Shown piece after piece: positions 25,845 to 38,350 of a stretch of 64,000 nt of DNA. Position numbers and translations under genes: made by a program. The number at the start of each line of letters is the position of its first letter. Positions within the stretch are counted from its first letter, which is position 1. Origin of the DNA: Trochalopteron elliotii (taxonomy: Eukaryota; Chordata; Aves; Passeriformes; Leiothrichidae); contig JANPWX010000026.1 of assembly GCA_024734555.1 (NCBI GenBank), forward strand, positions 5,259,755 to 5,323,754, read 5' to 3'. The notes under the pieces were generated by a model, which was given only the letters and a program-made list of their open reading frames with translations, searched no databases and was not told where the DNA came from.

Positions 25845-26151
25845 TTAGAACCTGAAAGGAGGTTGTAGAAGTGAGAGGACTAGAGGAAATGGCCTTAAGC
25901 TGAGGCAGAGGAGATTCAGATTAGATATTATAAAAAAAATAAATCACTATTATGGTAGTCAGACATTGGAGTAGGTTGCTCAGGGAGGTAGTGGGGTGAC
26001 CATCCTTGAAAATAGGTCAAGAGATGTCTGGATCTGGTGCTGGATTATACATTTTAGTGGTTCAGGGGTTACAAAGGTAGTGCGGGGTTGACAGTTGAAC
26101 TTGATGATCTTAAAGGTCTCTTCCAACGTTGATGATTTTATGGTTCTATGA
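25845..26151 (+). mobile_element. CR1 LINE 3' fragment, sense
   Basis: The order of segments (GAGGAAATGGCCTTAAGCTG, GGTTGCTCAGGGAGGTAGTGG, TTGAACTTGATGATCTTAAA, GGTCTCTTCCAACGTTGATG) is that of the plus-strand CR1 3' end. It finishes in decayed octamer-like TTTATGGTTCTATGA. It is a 5'-truncated copy with no open frame. Confidence 0.85.
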
Positions 26152-26654
26152 ATACAGTATTAGTTCAAACAATCCTGATATAGTTTTGTGATTGGACCAG
26201 GTCAGGAGGTTTCTTTCCTTTCTCAAAAGCACAGTTTCTTTGGACAACTGTTTTTAAAGCCATTGTGTTGTTTCATTGCCTTGTTTCCACAAACCCTTCT
26301 AAAAGAATAGGTCCATGAATAGCTAAAAGCATGTAGTGCTCCTGACAGGTGAAGGTTGGACAACTAGAAAGAAAGAGAACAGTCTGATGGGACAAGTACA
26401 TTAGTGACAGCTGCAGGAGAGGCTTTTTTGCCACACCTTACTGGTGTATAGGACAAAAGATTATTTGCTTTACTATTCAGTCTGTCTTCTTCCTTCTAAG
26501 GTTGTTGACAAGGAAGTGAGTTCTGTTAAATTTTTACAGTGTGAACTGACGAGAAATGCTTTCTGTTAATAACAGCGTTTCTTTTTTTTTCCATCAAAGA
26601 CAGATCTGAAATGATAACGCAGTTCTCTGCATTATCAAAATGGTTGAAGCCATT

Positions 26655-27135
26655 TCCTCTTGTCCTTTTGCTTGCTATTTGGCAGAAGAGACAAATCCTG
26701 ATCTTGATACAACCTATATTTTCATGTGGTTGTAGAGAGCTGTAAGGTCTCTTGTGAGCCTCTTTTTCTCCAGGGTAAACACTCTTAACTCCCTTGGCTC
26801 CTTGTCATAAGATTTGTACTCCAGACCCTTTGCCAGTTTTGTTGCCCTTCTCTGGACATTCCCACCACCTCAGTGTCCATCTTGTAGTGAGGGGCCCAAA
26901 ACTAAACACAGAATTCAAGAAATGGCCTCACTAGTGCCGAGTACATTGGAACAATCACTGTGCTGGTCCTGCTGGCAGCACTGTTCCTGATACCAGCCGG
27001 GAAGGCCACCTGGACATATGCTGGCTCATGTTCAGACACTATCAACCAGCATCCCCAGGCCCTTTTCCACCAGGCAGTTCTCCAACCTCTCTTCCCTCAG
27101 CTGTGCCAATGCCCGGGGTTGTTGTGACCCAGGTG
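26655..27135 (-). mobile_element. CR1 LINE internal fragment, antisense (copy A)
   Basis: Plus-strand segments CCTCTTGTCCTTTTGCTTG, TTTTTCTCCAGGGTAAACA, GTTGCCCTTCTCTGGACA and CCAGCATCCCCAGGCCC run in the order of antisense CR1 from mid-3'UTR into ORF2. The 3'-terminal octamers are missing. The copy ends at GTGAAGGACCCTG, where a second CR1 piece begins. Confidence 0.8.
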
Positions 27136-27660
27136 AAGGACCCTGCTCAAGCAGGGTCATACTAGAGCACATTGCAGTGGTTGTGTCCAGATGGTTCTTG
27201 AGTATCTCCTGTGAGGGAGACTCTAGAACCTCTCTGGACAATTTGGCACGGTGACCTGCATAGTAAACATCCCATGTTCAGGTGGAACTTCCTGTGCATC
27301 AGTTTCTGTCCCTTCCCTCTTGTCCTTTTGCTTGGCACCACTGAGCAGAGCCTGGCTCCATCCTTTTGTCACCCTCCCTGCAGATACTGAGACATTGATG
27401 AGGTCCCCTCTCAGTTTTCTTGAGGCTGAAGAGGCCCAACTCCCTCAGCATGTTATTCTAAGTGAGATGCTTCTGTCTTATCATCATCTTTGTTGTCCTC
27501 CTCTGGATCTGCTCCAGGAGCTCCATGTCTCTTTTGCACCAAGGAGCACAGGACTGGACACACCACTCCAGATGTGCCTCACCAGGGCTGAGCAGAGGGG
27601 CAGGATCACCTCCCTTGCCCTGCTGGCAGTGCTCTCTGAGAGAAGTGATACTTCATATTT
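27136..27660 (-). mobile_element. CR1 LINE fragment, antisense (copy B)
   Basis: It opens with CTCAAGCAGGGTCAT and goes on through TTCAGGTGGAACTTCCTGTG, CTCTCAGTTTTCTTGAGGCT and AGCTCCATGTCTCTTTTGC to CCTTGCCCTGCTGGCAG. That is the antisense CR1 order restarted from a more 3' position than the end of copy A. It is therefore a separate copy joined directly to copy A, not a continuation of it. Confidence 0.8.
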
Positions 27661-28318
27661 GTTAGCCAACAGTGAGTGTTCATTAGGGTTTTTTTAACTC
27701 ATACACACTTTTGGCACCTACAGTGTGTTGTGGCTGGCAGTGCCAAAGCTTAACCTCACGTTACATGTTGAAAAGTCTCTGGCTCTTTTGAGCTTGGTGT
27801 GTGCTAGTTTTATATAAAGCATTCTATGTTCTGTAGTGTAAGAGACTGAGCTGTCATTCCTTGTAGCTTTGCTGCTTCTTGAAAAAGTTAAAATGGTGTT
27901 GTTCTGCTTTTAAATAGATCATGTCAATCAATTAGGTAGTCTTAAGGAAAAAGTCACTATTACTTTTGGAGGCCCAGAGGCATTTTAGCAAGAGGCAAGA
28001 AGGTTGACTGGTATGAGAAAAAGGACAGGAATGATTTACTGCCTTTGGAGTTAAGGGCATCACTGAGAGTGGAGATCAGATAATTACCTGCTAATGTTAT
28101 CTGAATCCAGGGCCTTTAAGTTGCACTGGAGATGGGAAAAAAGTAATATTTATTTTCTGTGCCTGTCCCTGTAAAAATTATGGATCAAGGGTTAGAGGTC
28201 AGAGATGAAGTGGCTGTTGTAAGAGTAGTGTAACCCCACTGGTCCCTGTTTTTTCTGGGTTTTTTTTTCAGTTGCTGGAGTAAGCTGATACTTTGTGGCT
28301 CTTTTTAATTTCCTCTGC

Positions 28319-29419
28319 CTAATTTACCTGATGACATGTGACACATTGATTGAAGTGCATGGAGGAGGATGTCGTAGAGCTATGTGTTTGAGGGATACTT
28401 ACAGGTGAGGGAAGGGCATTGATATCTGTGGCTGGGAAAGGTTTTGGAGTGGTATTTTTTATGGCTGTTGCTCTGACAAGGTCTGGTTCAATCTGTTCCA
28501 CTAGGTGTTTGTTTCTGAAGCCAAATTTAGTAGAGTGGCAGAAAATGATAGTGATTATTTCTTCCAAGTTGTAATCATCCATTAGAGAATGCAGTATTTA
28601 CTGACTTGCCATATAATTTGAGGTCCATCATGTTGTAAGACAGCCAGGATATATGATTGAGGGTGGAGGAAGTTCATTTTGTCTTGCACTGTTGTTTGCA
28701 TGGTGACTTTCCCAAAGATGAGATCTCTGGAGAAATGTCCTTGGAGATTAAAGGCCTTCTCTCGGGTGTTGAGGTAGGTATTTTGTTCTTGCAATAAATT
28801 CAGTGCTGTTCCTGCCTGTCAGGATTTTGCAGTGGGATAGATACAGGTTTTGTAAGCATCGGAATGATTTTAAAAGTTTTTTTGGATCTGTGGGTGGATG
28901 CTCCTATTTCACTCTTGGAAAATAATTTGAGTATGTGTAAACTTGAATGCTTTTCCCCAGCCAGGGCTAGCAAAGGTGTTAACTTTACCTATACACTATA
29001 CCTTACCAACATTCTTGTAGAATCAGAATTAAGAGACTTGAAAAGTCTTTTTGGGGTGGTTGACTTAATCTCAGAGTTGCTGGATCACTGTGAATGTATA
29101 AAGACGATTGAAGTTTAAGGTCATGTTTAAACTCAGAGGTAAACATTGCAGACCTACGGATGTGAATGTATGATTTGTTGATGTATAGTGCAAATTTCTG
29201 GGGAATCATTTTCTGTATTTTGTAACCAAAAGCTGTGTCAATATCTGTGGCATAGAAGAAAAGGAAGCATTTCAAGAAGGGCAAGTGTTTAGGAAAACAT
29301 GCCATTTCTCTGACTGAGCTGCGTGCAGGGTGCCTTCTGGAAAGACAGGTCCAATGAAGGGTGTGGTTATGAGATTTTATTTGACAATTTCTGTGCACTG
29401 TGCATTCTGTAAGGGCCAT
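28319..29419 (-). other. Unidentified block of minus-strand open frames
   Basis: Three minus-strand open frames follow one another here: 29003-29419 (about 139 codons), 28582-28794 (71) and 28319-28582 (88). The last two abut at 28582. The lower pair reads like protein sequence, with mixed polar and hydrophobic residues, for example NLQGHFSRDLIFGKVTMQTT and FGFRNKHLVEQIEPDLVRAT. I do not recognise the family. No splice sites or start context were identified. It could be a decayed retrocopy, an old transposon remnant or chance. No function is proposed. Confidence 0.3.
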
Positions 29420-30412
29420 TGTTAAAAGTTCATGGATCTCACATACTGTAGGGTGTAACTGGGTGAGTCAGCAGTACATTGCAACAAGATGTGATCATGC
29501 CTGAAGATAATTTTACTTTTGTGAGATTTTAATGTAAGAGGGTTGAAAATTACTGTTTCTGGTGCTTGTTAAATTACTTGTTTATAAGTACAAATGGCGT
29601 GTTTGAAATCAGTATGTTTCTTTATATGGATGACCTTATAGTATTCTAAAGCACATCTCTTGGCTCACATTTATGTTGTAGAAGGGGTTTTGGCTTTTTT
29701 TTTTCTCATCTTTAAGCACTCAGTTAAAGCTTCACTATGTTTGGCATGTATGTATTAATATTTCTGTCACATAGGCTGTCCCTTCACAACAAATGCCTTT
29801 GCTCTCAACACACATCTATAATTAAAACAATGAGGAAATTCCCTTTGTTTCCTCACTCAGCTAAAGGTTAAACTCCAGCACATTTAATGCTGCCTGTTTG
29901 ACACGGCTGGCCTATAAAGAAGCTGAATTAGGCTGAAGGAGCACAGAAATCCTATGGCATGGGACTTGTCACAGAACTGAGCATTGGCAATTGCTGTACT
30001 TTGAAATTCTCAAAGGCGGTCAACTGATTTTTTGGCACTGAGGTTACACCAGTACTAAATGCTTCTCGTAATCCCAGTTCTGTGGGTTAGGTTGAACTTT
30101 ACATTTTAGATCCCAAACATCTGTCTTTTGTATTACAGTGCTGGAATCGTGCTGCTAATCTTTGACTAGGCAAGATCCAGATATTATTTTGAGTGCTGAG
30201 TTTATAACCTATTTAGTAGCGTTCCTGGGAAGTGAGACTCAATAATTCACCTGTCAGAGGCCTCAGTTGCCTCAAGATTCCCCAGGAACTCCTTCCTTAT
30301 TACTCTGGTTTCCTCTCAATGGATGCACAGTAATTGAAGCAAATGGGCATATATTTTACAGATTTTTACCCAGATAACAAACATATCTAGGCAAAATAAG
30401 AAACACCTATAC

Positions 30413-30650
30413 CTTGTTGCCTTTGTCTGATTACTGCTGTGATGTCTTTGAAGTCTGTATACTTGCAAGCACCTGAGCTTTCTCCACTGGATTCCTCACC
30501 TCCAACATGTGCATCATCTGGGTCCTGCTGAGTTCTTGCCCTTGCAGTCAACACCCTTTTGTTCCTGCTTGTTCTTCTCTGGAGCAATGTTCTTTTGTGT
30601 TTCTGTTCTGAAGCTTTTCTGTTGTCAATATCCAGCTGAAATATACCCAT
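30413..30650 (-). other. Exon-like minus-strand open frame, unidentified
   Basis: On the minus strand the segment opens with ATG directly after an AG (AAATTAAAAG|ATGGG). It stays open for 79 codons and ends at a donor-like CAACAAG|GTATAG. Its translation is charged and Ser/Arg/Glu-rich (LQRRTSRNKRVLTARARTQQ; GGEESSGESSG). The acceptor lacks a good pyrimidine tract. I do not recognise the protein. Chance or a decayed copy is as likely as a real exon. Confidence 0.25.
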
Positions 30651-33600
30651 CTTTTAATTTCTTTGGGTGATTTCCCCACCCATTCCTTATTGTTTGCTCT
30701 TTGCTGATCTGCAGATAAGTGATTTAGTAAGGATTTAAGATACTCACTGCTATAAAAGTAGTGTTATCTGTTTTGTTACAGTCATTTAATGTTTCTAGTC
30801 AGATGAGAACATGACATACCACTTTTTCCCTTTACAATACTTTAATCTCACCACTATACTCATGTGTTCTATGAAATATAGAAACTATTTGAGGAAAATC
30901 TAATATTCATACTTTATAACAGTTAAAGCCCTGTAAAGACATCTTGAATCCTGTGGATCCAGATTTACTGGTTTTCTTTATGCCTTTGTCCTGCTCATCC
31001 TTCATGATTAAACCAGGTTTTATTCATCTGTGATGTCAATTACAAAGGTTCTGGAGCTCATTTAGCCACCAGGTTATATTTGATGTACAGAGATGTATGA
31101 AGCAAGCAGAATGTCCTGTCAGTGGCTAGAGAAGGCTTTGATTTACTGAGTGAAATGCAACTGCAAACAGTTGAATCAAAAAACCATTCTTCAGAAACAG
31201 GCTTTGTTTTGTACTCTTTAACTGTAAAAGTAGGGCACTTTCCCCATGTGCAAATGCAGAAACTCTGTAGACTTTAATGGTAAAGTATTTCCATCAGCAG
31301 AAGCTGCACTTTACAGCTAAATTGTTCTGTTTGAAAGCACTGGTTCTTCCCTTCTGTTTTTTTAACTGTTACCTTTGTGTCTGAATATAATACTGGCTGA
31401 GCCCAAATATCCTGTCCCTATCACTATCACAATTCAGTGATACCTTCATTAACATTTACAGTGCTACATTGCTATTACGCTATTATTAAAATTATAGGTG
31501 TTTTCTACTCCTAGAATTATTTACTACCAACCCTAAATTGCCATTAATCATAAATGCTATTTACTAATTTTAATCAAAACATACTAGCAGGCTTATCATA
31601 ACAGTGAGTGTGATATGTTGATAGATGGCATAGCAGGGAGCCTTTTTAGTTGTTGCAGGAGGGCTGGACTCTTCTTGTAGCATACATTTTATTGGGAGCT
31701 GAAATCAGTCAATATGCAGTGAAGACTGAGAATTACTTGAATCAACTCTAAGGATTTGCCTTTCTGGAATGGCTGTGTTTATTCAGTCGTCTTGGGGTTA
31801 GGGGCAGTTCAGTTCAGGTTGTTGACTGAAAGAAAATGATGTTAGGAAGTCTGTCTAGAATATCTGCAGCTCAGGATCAGGAAAGAGTTAGTTCAGGGTG
31901 CACACAAGCCAAGTGACTCAAATTCACAAAAAATTTGGGAGGTGTTTCAGCTTCAGGGTCTAAGCTGGACATTATTAAATGTGGAAGCCGTTGTAACCTC
32001 ATGACTTGTAGGCTGCTGTGAGAATTGAAGTGTGAAATGTTATCATCTGCTGCCATGATTTGCTTTCACTTCCTGCCTGTGTTCTGCCTTAAAATTGAAG
32101 GTTTGGTTGCTAAAATATGATCCCAAAGTATGACAGTGACAAGCACATGAATATGTAATAAGTGGTTAAAGAAACAGCTAGAGAGCAATTCCTGAAAAGA
32201 TTTCCCTATGCTGATCAACGTGAGCTGTTTTAATTATCAGAGCAGCTGGATTTTAGCTGCTGCTTAACTACATCCTCACTTGTCCAGACAGTGGGAAATC
32301 GCAGTTGTGGCATTCATTTAGTGATGCAGCAGCAGACATCCTCAGCATATTGATGAGGATTGAATTGTCACTGGACTTAATTACTGGTTCAGGATTTCTT
32401 GCTTTTGGGGCTGAACCCAAGAGAGAAGTAAAGTTGTGTGGGGATAAGTCTTAATTTCTAGACTATTGAGCACGTGATTTCTTAGGTGACTAGATCTTTT
32501 TTAGCCTCCTATACCTGCAGGGCCAGGACAATACCCCATGATCTAGCAGAGAACGTGCAAGTGCTCGTTTTACAGCAAGGCTGTGGAGACAGGCTGCTGC
32601 CAACCATGTGTTTTCTGGTGCTCGTCTGATCTCCTAGTAAGCCAATATGCATGATTGGCACTAACAGGAAAAAAAAGATGTAAAGAGTGGATCAGCTGAT
32701 ACCGAAGGATGAGAACAGCTGACATGAGGTATAGCCAGCATTTGGTGATCTGCTGTCAGATTAGTGGCAGAGTCATGGACTTAAGGTTTGTTTTGTCAGT
32801 GGAGGCTGAGCTGCTTACCACAAGGACTGCTGCTGGCCTCTCCGTCTGCTCCCATTGCTTCTCTGGTGCCACCCTGCTGCTCGTGTGGCTCTGCAGCCAG
32901 CTGGAGCAGTTGGCCTGTCTGGCTGAACACTAATCAGGATATTTGGGATAGGATTCTTTGTTGTTAACAAAATCACGTGGCTGATCTGGCAGACTTGTGA
33001 CCATGCCAGCACCAACACAAGTGAGCTGGTGGAAATGGTGAGCGTGGGGAAGGCAGGAGTACTGGCTGTATGCTGTCTGCTTCTCTGACACTGGTGTGGA
33101 AAGTGCACCTGGGCTCCGTGTGCCCTGCCAGATAATTTGCACTATCAGCTAGAGGACTGGAGCTCCTCAGCAGTGGAGGCATTGGCGCAGCTGACCACTG
33201 TGGGTGCATTTTCAGTGTAAATTAACTGCCACAGGATTAATACAATTCTGTCTACTGCACCCACATCATGAATTTGGGATAGATGGGAGTCTTCTCTTTT
33301 AGTTTACAAGCTTTTTGATAGAACTAGTAAGTCTATCTTTGGCCTGCAGGTGGTGGTAAATGTGATCTTTTGCACAGATAATTTAGCTATGAAGTTACTA
33401 CCATCTTTATGTAATTCAGTCTGCAGTGAAATAATTTAGGTGACATTTAAAACATTTTATGCTTGGAGTAATGCCTTCTAATAAGTTTTTAGAATGTTGC
33501 ACTGTAGTACACTGGCTGTTATAAAGATGGCATGATTTCTAAGGTAACTGAGAGGAATATATGATGCTTTTTATTAAACTAGTGTTTTGCCTTACAGTAA

Positions 33601-36600
33601 TTTTAGCATGAGCTATTTTAAAATTCTTGGCTCACATTCCAAGAAGTCACAAGACATTAAAAATGGCAACATTTTAATTCTTTTGTGAGTATAAAGCAGG
33701 GTCAATAACCATCACGATTAGACATACATTTAACTTTTACACGGTATGTGAACCTAAGGACTGATACTTTATGAAAAACTTCATATAACTTGACATAAAG
33801 GATTAATTTTGAGTCCTTGGAATAGATGCTTCAGAATATTAATTTTTTAGAACAAGTGATCATTCTTTTTCATTATTTTTGTTGGCTTTTTTTCCCCTTT
33901 AGGCTTTTATGTATGTCTAGAATAATGCATGAAAAAAATGCAATGAGTTTTCCTGTAGAATATCATTGTTATGTCAGTTTAGATAAATAAACTAAAGGTC
34001 CTGGTTCTGATAAAGGGAACAGGCAATGTGAAGTGCTGCTCAATTCCTGCTAAGAATCCCATGCAAGCTAATATAGGAGGGTGTGGAAGTAGGAGATGAA
34101 GAGATGCTGAGACAGGCTAGTAGCTTGGGATGTCTTTTGTATCCCAAGCAATATCACAACCTGTAGAGCAGAAGAAGACTGTAGATAGCTAGGGGAGACC
34201 CTCCCTAGGTGGCACTGGGTAGGCTCACAGGCAGGAAGGGGATGGTCACAAGGCAGTCCTGTCTGTGATCTCCAGAGGCAAGTAAAATCCATCAGTCCTC
34301 TGCCTGTCTGCACTCAACAGCCAAGCTGCCTCACCATCAGTCATTCCCTCGTGGCAATGTGCCCGTGAGGTGCCCTCCACTGGGCTGGAGACTCTGCTGC
34401 TCCTGAACCAGCTAAAGGACCGGGTGAGTGAAAAGATAGCCAGAACATCCAGGCCTCTTGGCTTAGGTAGCTGTCCTGCTCTGGGCAGACGTAACTCCCT
34501 GCCTGCTCCCTTGGAGCTTTGGCTGTGTGGCTTGAGCTTTATTCCACTTAAGCAGCACCTCCCCTTCTCTGCTCTGTGGGAACTGCCGAGGTGAGTGATG
34601 CTCTCACAGTTGCTGTGTTGGGTCAGGAGTCACTGCAGGAGTAGCCTTTTGAGATGGCTGGTAGTAGCTACACTGAAACTGTCTTTGAAGAGAGACAGTG
34701 CTCAGTCAAGGAAGTGTTGAAACAGAGCAGCTGATGAGGGAAAAACCATGGTTTATGCACAGTAAGTGCTCTTACTGCACTGCACAGTTTACAGCTCTTT
34801 GCCTGGTCTGCCTTGTGGCTTTTTCCTAATGCACAGATCTGAAATGTGCTTTTGAAGCATTTTCCTCAAGTATTTATGTTTAGAAAACCTGTACTTGCTT
34901 GAAACCCAGAGTAGAGCCTGCCAGAAAAAGTGAGTAGGTGTTTAACAACTTGAAGCACACCACTCCAGGTTCTTTATCTTTCAGGAATGGTGACCCATGG
35001 GACCCTTTTCATACTGCTGCTGACTTGAAATACTCAACTGCTTTCAGCATTAGCAGGCACAGCAGCTAACAGATCCCCTCTGAACTTAGTGGGTTTTTCT
35101 GGGTGGAAAGTGGATTTTGAGGAGCTGGCAGGGGAAGCTCATCAAAGCTATTGCCTTAGCTGGAAATGAAACAAAGTTTGTGATTCAAATTGACAGTTAG
35201 CAAGGTCTAGGATAAATGTGCAGATACCAGAGGAGTTGCTCTGGTTGTCCACTCCTGCATGTTACAAAGCAGGGGCTGAGGGCTTGGATGACTAGTTTGC
35301 ATTTTTACTTTTTCCATATTAGATATGACTCTGGTGTTGTTGCTAATGTTTATAAGATTCTTTAATACTTTAAAACTTTGTGCTGTCTGCAGGGTTTTCT
35401 TCCAGCAATATGAGTTTGGATTTCACTCACCTTGGCAATTGTGTACATTGCAGGGCAGCACAGGGGCTGCTGTCTCCCATCCCCACAGCTAGTTATTGTC
35501 ACCCTGTCCCCTCGAGTGTTCTCATATAGTGGGGGGAGTCTCATTTTGGATGGATTAATTTTTCCTTGGCTTGTGCATTTGTGAGGATTTTTTTTTCCTG
35601 CCTTCTGGTTCATTGCTGTCCCTTATGGACAGGAGGAGGTGGGAAAGAGGCAAGGGCCATGCAGTACAGTAATTGCTGCAGCTCCTACCTCATCAAATAG
35701 GAGAATTAAATTTGATTTGGTTATGTTAATTATTTGGATTGGCTTGAGAGAAAACATGTCATTAACTGTGGAGCAGAGGAGGTTATTAGTAACCTTATCA
35801 CTTCTCTCTTTGCAACACAGAAAAGACCAGGAATTGCTCCCTATGAAGCAGGAATGGGTATGCATAGCATAAGATACGGGTAAAATTGCCAGCTGCCCCA
35901 AGATCAGCATCTTAATTACATCACTGGCTTAGTATATAACGAAGTTATGAAGTTTGCAGTTCCTTTACAGGGCTTCACAGGGAAGAAAAAAAATAATATG
36001 TCTATTGTCATTTCCATGTTTTTAAAGGGCTTAAATAATTGTAAGCTAGATGTGAATCAAACTCTCCTAGGGGTAGGAAATGTAGTGCTTTGCCAAAAGG
36101 TTGTTGATGAGTGACCTGTTAATGGAAAGTGGAAAAGAAAAACTGTCTTCTAACAGCTTGTTTTGCCTGTGAGCTCATAAATTTTGTAATAGAATCATGT
36201 TATCCTGGGTTCTAAATTACAGATAGTTGCATATTTGAGTTACCTTGCTGCCCTTGGTATATCCATTCTTCAGCTTCACTAGGTTGATTTCATGAGAGGT
36301 TTTACTTCTTTGTTCTTTTCATTTTGACTTAAAAGATGTTTTCCTTGTATTCTTTTGGTCCTCATGCCGTGTGGAAAGCTTCAGTTTGTGTCTACATGAC
36401 GACTGCTATGATTTCCAGCCGAAAGGACTTGCTTTTATATGAAAGTGTTTATCAAATTCTGAGGCAAATTGCAATGGGTGAAACGGCTTTTGCCAGTGAA
36501 AGAAAGAGCTTGTTCCTTTTTATTCTTACTGTACGTGAATGTGCATATTTCATAGATTTACTAATTTCTGCCTATAAAACTTGAGTAAATCCTGAATTAT

Positions 36601-36636
36601 TAGTATAGAAAGTTATTGCTGCTCCAGAAGATTTCA

Positions 36637-36657
36637 GATCCATGATCCATGATCCAT
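36637..36657. repeat. Perfect triplicated heptamer GATCCAT
   Basis: Three exact head-to-tail copies of GATCCAT within the large intron. It is a minisatellite-like slip with no known role. Confidence 0.9.
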
Positions 36658-38309
36658 GTTGCCAGCCTTCAGTCTTCTTCCTGTCTGATAATAAACGTGA
36701 TTAAAACCCTAAAGATTGTAGTTATTCAGAGAAATTAAAGCAAAAGAATAAAGCTTCAAAAATTAACATCCAAAAGAAAGAGACTTGAGATACGAGGAAC
36801 TAAGAAAAGAGTCTGGGGTACATCTGTGAGGAACACACAACTAAAAGTTTTCTTAAAGATAAAGCTGTATTATGATGGGACACTTGGAAGAAAAATTAGA
36901 ACCCTTTTCTGCTAAAAATGCACAGTGGAATATGACTGATAGGAATGTTTTCTAAAGCAGCTTTGCAAGCAGTGTGGATTGGGGCCAAGCCACATTTGAA
37001 CTGTTTCTGAAACCAGACAAATAGGCATTGTTTATCCTAGACTAGCCAGACTGTTTCAGAAAACAGTTCCATCAGAGCAACATTCATTTCTAGTCTTAAT
37101 TAGTTTCCAGAATGACTGTAGAGGGAGGACGTTTTTCATCTACATCCTTTTTGACTGTCTCTTTCTTCTCTCCTCCAAATCCCCCCATTCTTCATTGCAC
37201 TGGAGTAATTGCAGCCATCGTGTGCATGTGGAGCTAAACTGAGCCCTGACAGAGTTGGTGTGCTGCACACCAGCAGAGCCAGAGCAGACTTAAAATGCTA
37301 ATCCACTCCCTGTACTAACATTCCTGCTGATGAAGCCTGGTGCTGGAGGGTTTCTGGAAAAGGCTTGATTAGTATACCTTTGTTTTGTTGTTAAGATACT
37401 GTATTACTTGGAACCAGATACAGTCTGTTTATTTTCAGCCTTTAAAAAGTCCATTCAGCACTTTCAGAGGCTTCTGACCAATAAATTCTTTATCTCTTGT
37501 GTTTAAAAGAGAAAAAAGAGAAAAAAACACTTATTTTCTGAACTGGTTGGTTTGTTGGTTTGTGTTGTTTTAATTCCTCTGTAGCTTAGCACAAAGTGGA
37601 AGAATATTAATACCATGTTCTTCAAATTGCAGCATTTCTGAACATGATAATCCCAGATTAGATTTGCTTTTTACCTGCAGAAATAGTAAGGACTGCTGTA
37701 CAGAACATTCAGAGGAGAGGCATCAGAAACCTTAGTCTTACTAAGAAAACAGATGAGTTGGCAAAAGAAAACATTTCTCTGTCCTTGTGTATCAACAAAT
37801 ACTTGGTCGTGTTGTCTTCCTAACCCCACCCACAAAGTTATTACTGAAAAATGTTATCTCAACTGGAAAGGAAGACAAGTTGTTGAGTAATTGGTAAAGA
37901 TATTTAGCAAAAGGGTTGTAGGTTTGTAGGTTTTTACTTCACTGTGTAAGTTTTATTTATTTATGAGAATGTTAAGTCATTAAATGCTTATAATCTGTGA
38001 TTATGCACGCCTACATGAGACCGAATGTGAACTTCAAGACAGAATTAAGAGAAATAATGGATTTAATAACTAGCTTTCTATCATTGCAGAGTCTTGAAGC
38101 CAAGCTGTAACCTGGTTTTCATTAAAGGGGGTTGAGGATAGTTGTACAGTCCAGGATATTTGGACAAATTTCTGTAAGATAACAGCGTAAGGGAAAAACA
38201 GGCTTGGCAAACCCTTTACAATATATGGGGAATTTTTGCATGATGTTACTTAATTGTTTTCTCTTCGAGATATTAACCATGTTTTAATAATTTCTTTTCC
38301 TTCAATAAG

Positions 38310-38350
38310 CCAAGGACCCTTGTCATCCATAAGAGCAGCAATCAAGAGAT
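38310..38350 (+). CDS. SH3D19: SH3D19 small exon (41 nt)
   Basis: The acceptor is TTTCTTTTCCTTCAATAAG, with a good pyrimidine stretch and a less common AAG end. The donor GAGAT|GTAAGT is consensus. It completes a Gly codon and encodes Q-G-P-L-S-S-I-R-A-A-I-K-R plus one base of a Ser codon. To my memory this GPLSSIRAAIKR stretch occurs in long vertebrate SH3D19 isoforms. It enters in phase 2 and exits in phase 1, and the next exon at 45323 begins in phase 1. A second AG five bases into the exon would shift the frame and is not expected to be used. Confidence 0.75.

Larger units (their letters stand above)
16954..38309 (+). other. SH3D19: 21-kb intron of SH3D19
   Basis: The largest intron in the window. 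It contains CR1 copies at about 21533-22315 (antisense), 25845-26151 (sense) and 26655-27660 (two antisense pieces). It also holds an unidentified minus-strand open-frame block at 28319-29419, an exon-like minus-strand frame at 30413-30650, an AT-rich segment at about 31440-31600 and a triplicated heptamer at 36637-36657. A GC-richer patch at about 34060-34640 has two donor-like sites but no recognisable product. Elsewhere I see no gene, RNA or repeat that I can name. Confidence 0.6.

Noticed and set aside
34370..34594. GC-rich patch with donor-like GGGTGAGTG and GAGGTGAGTG sites, a possible extra SH3D19 exon
   Set aside because: No counterpart in SH3D19 as I know it, and it lies in an intron between exons that already join in phase.
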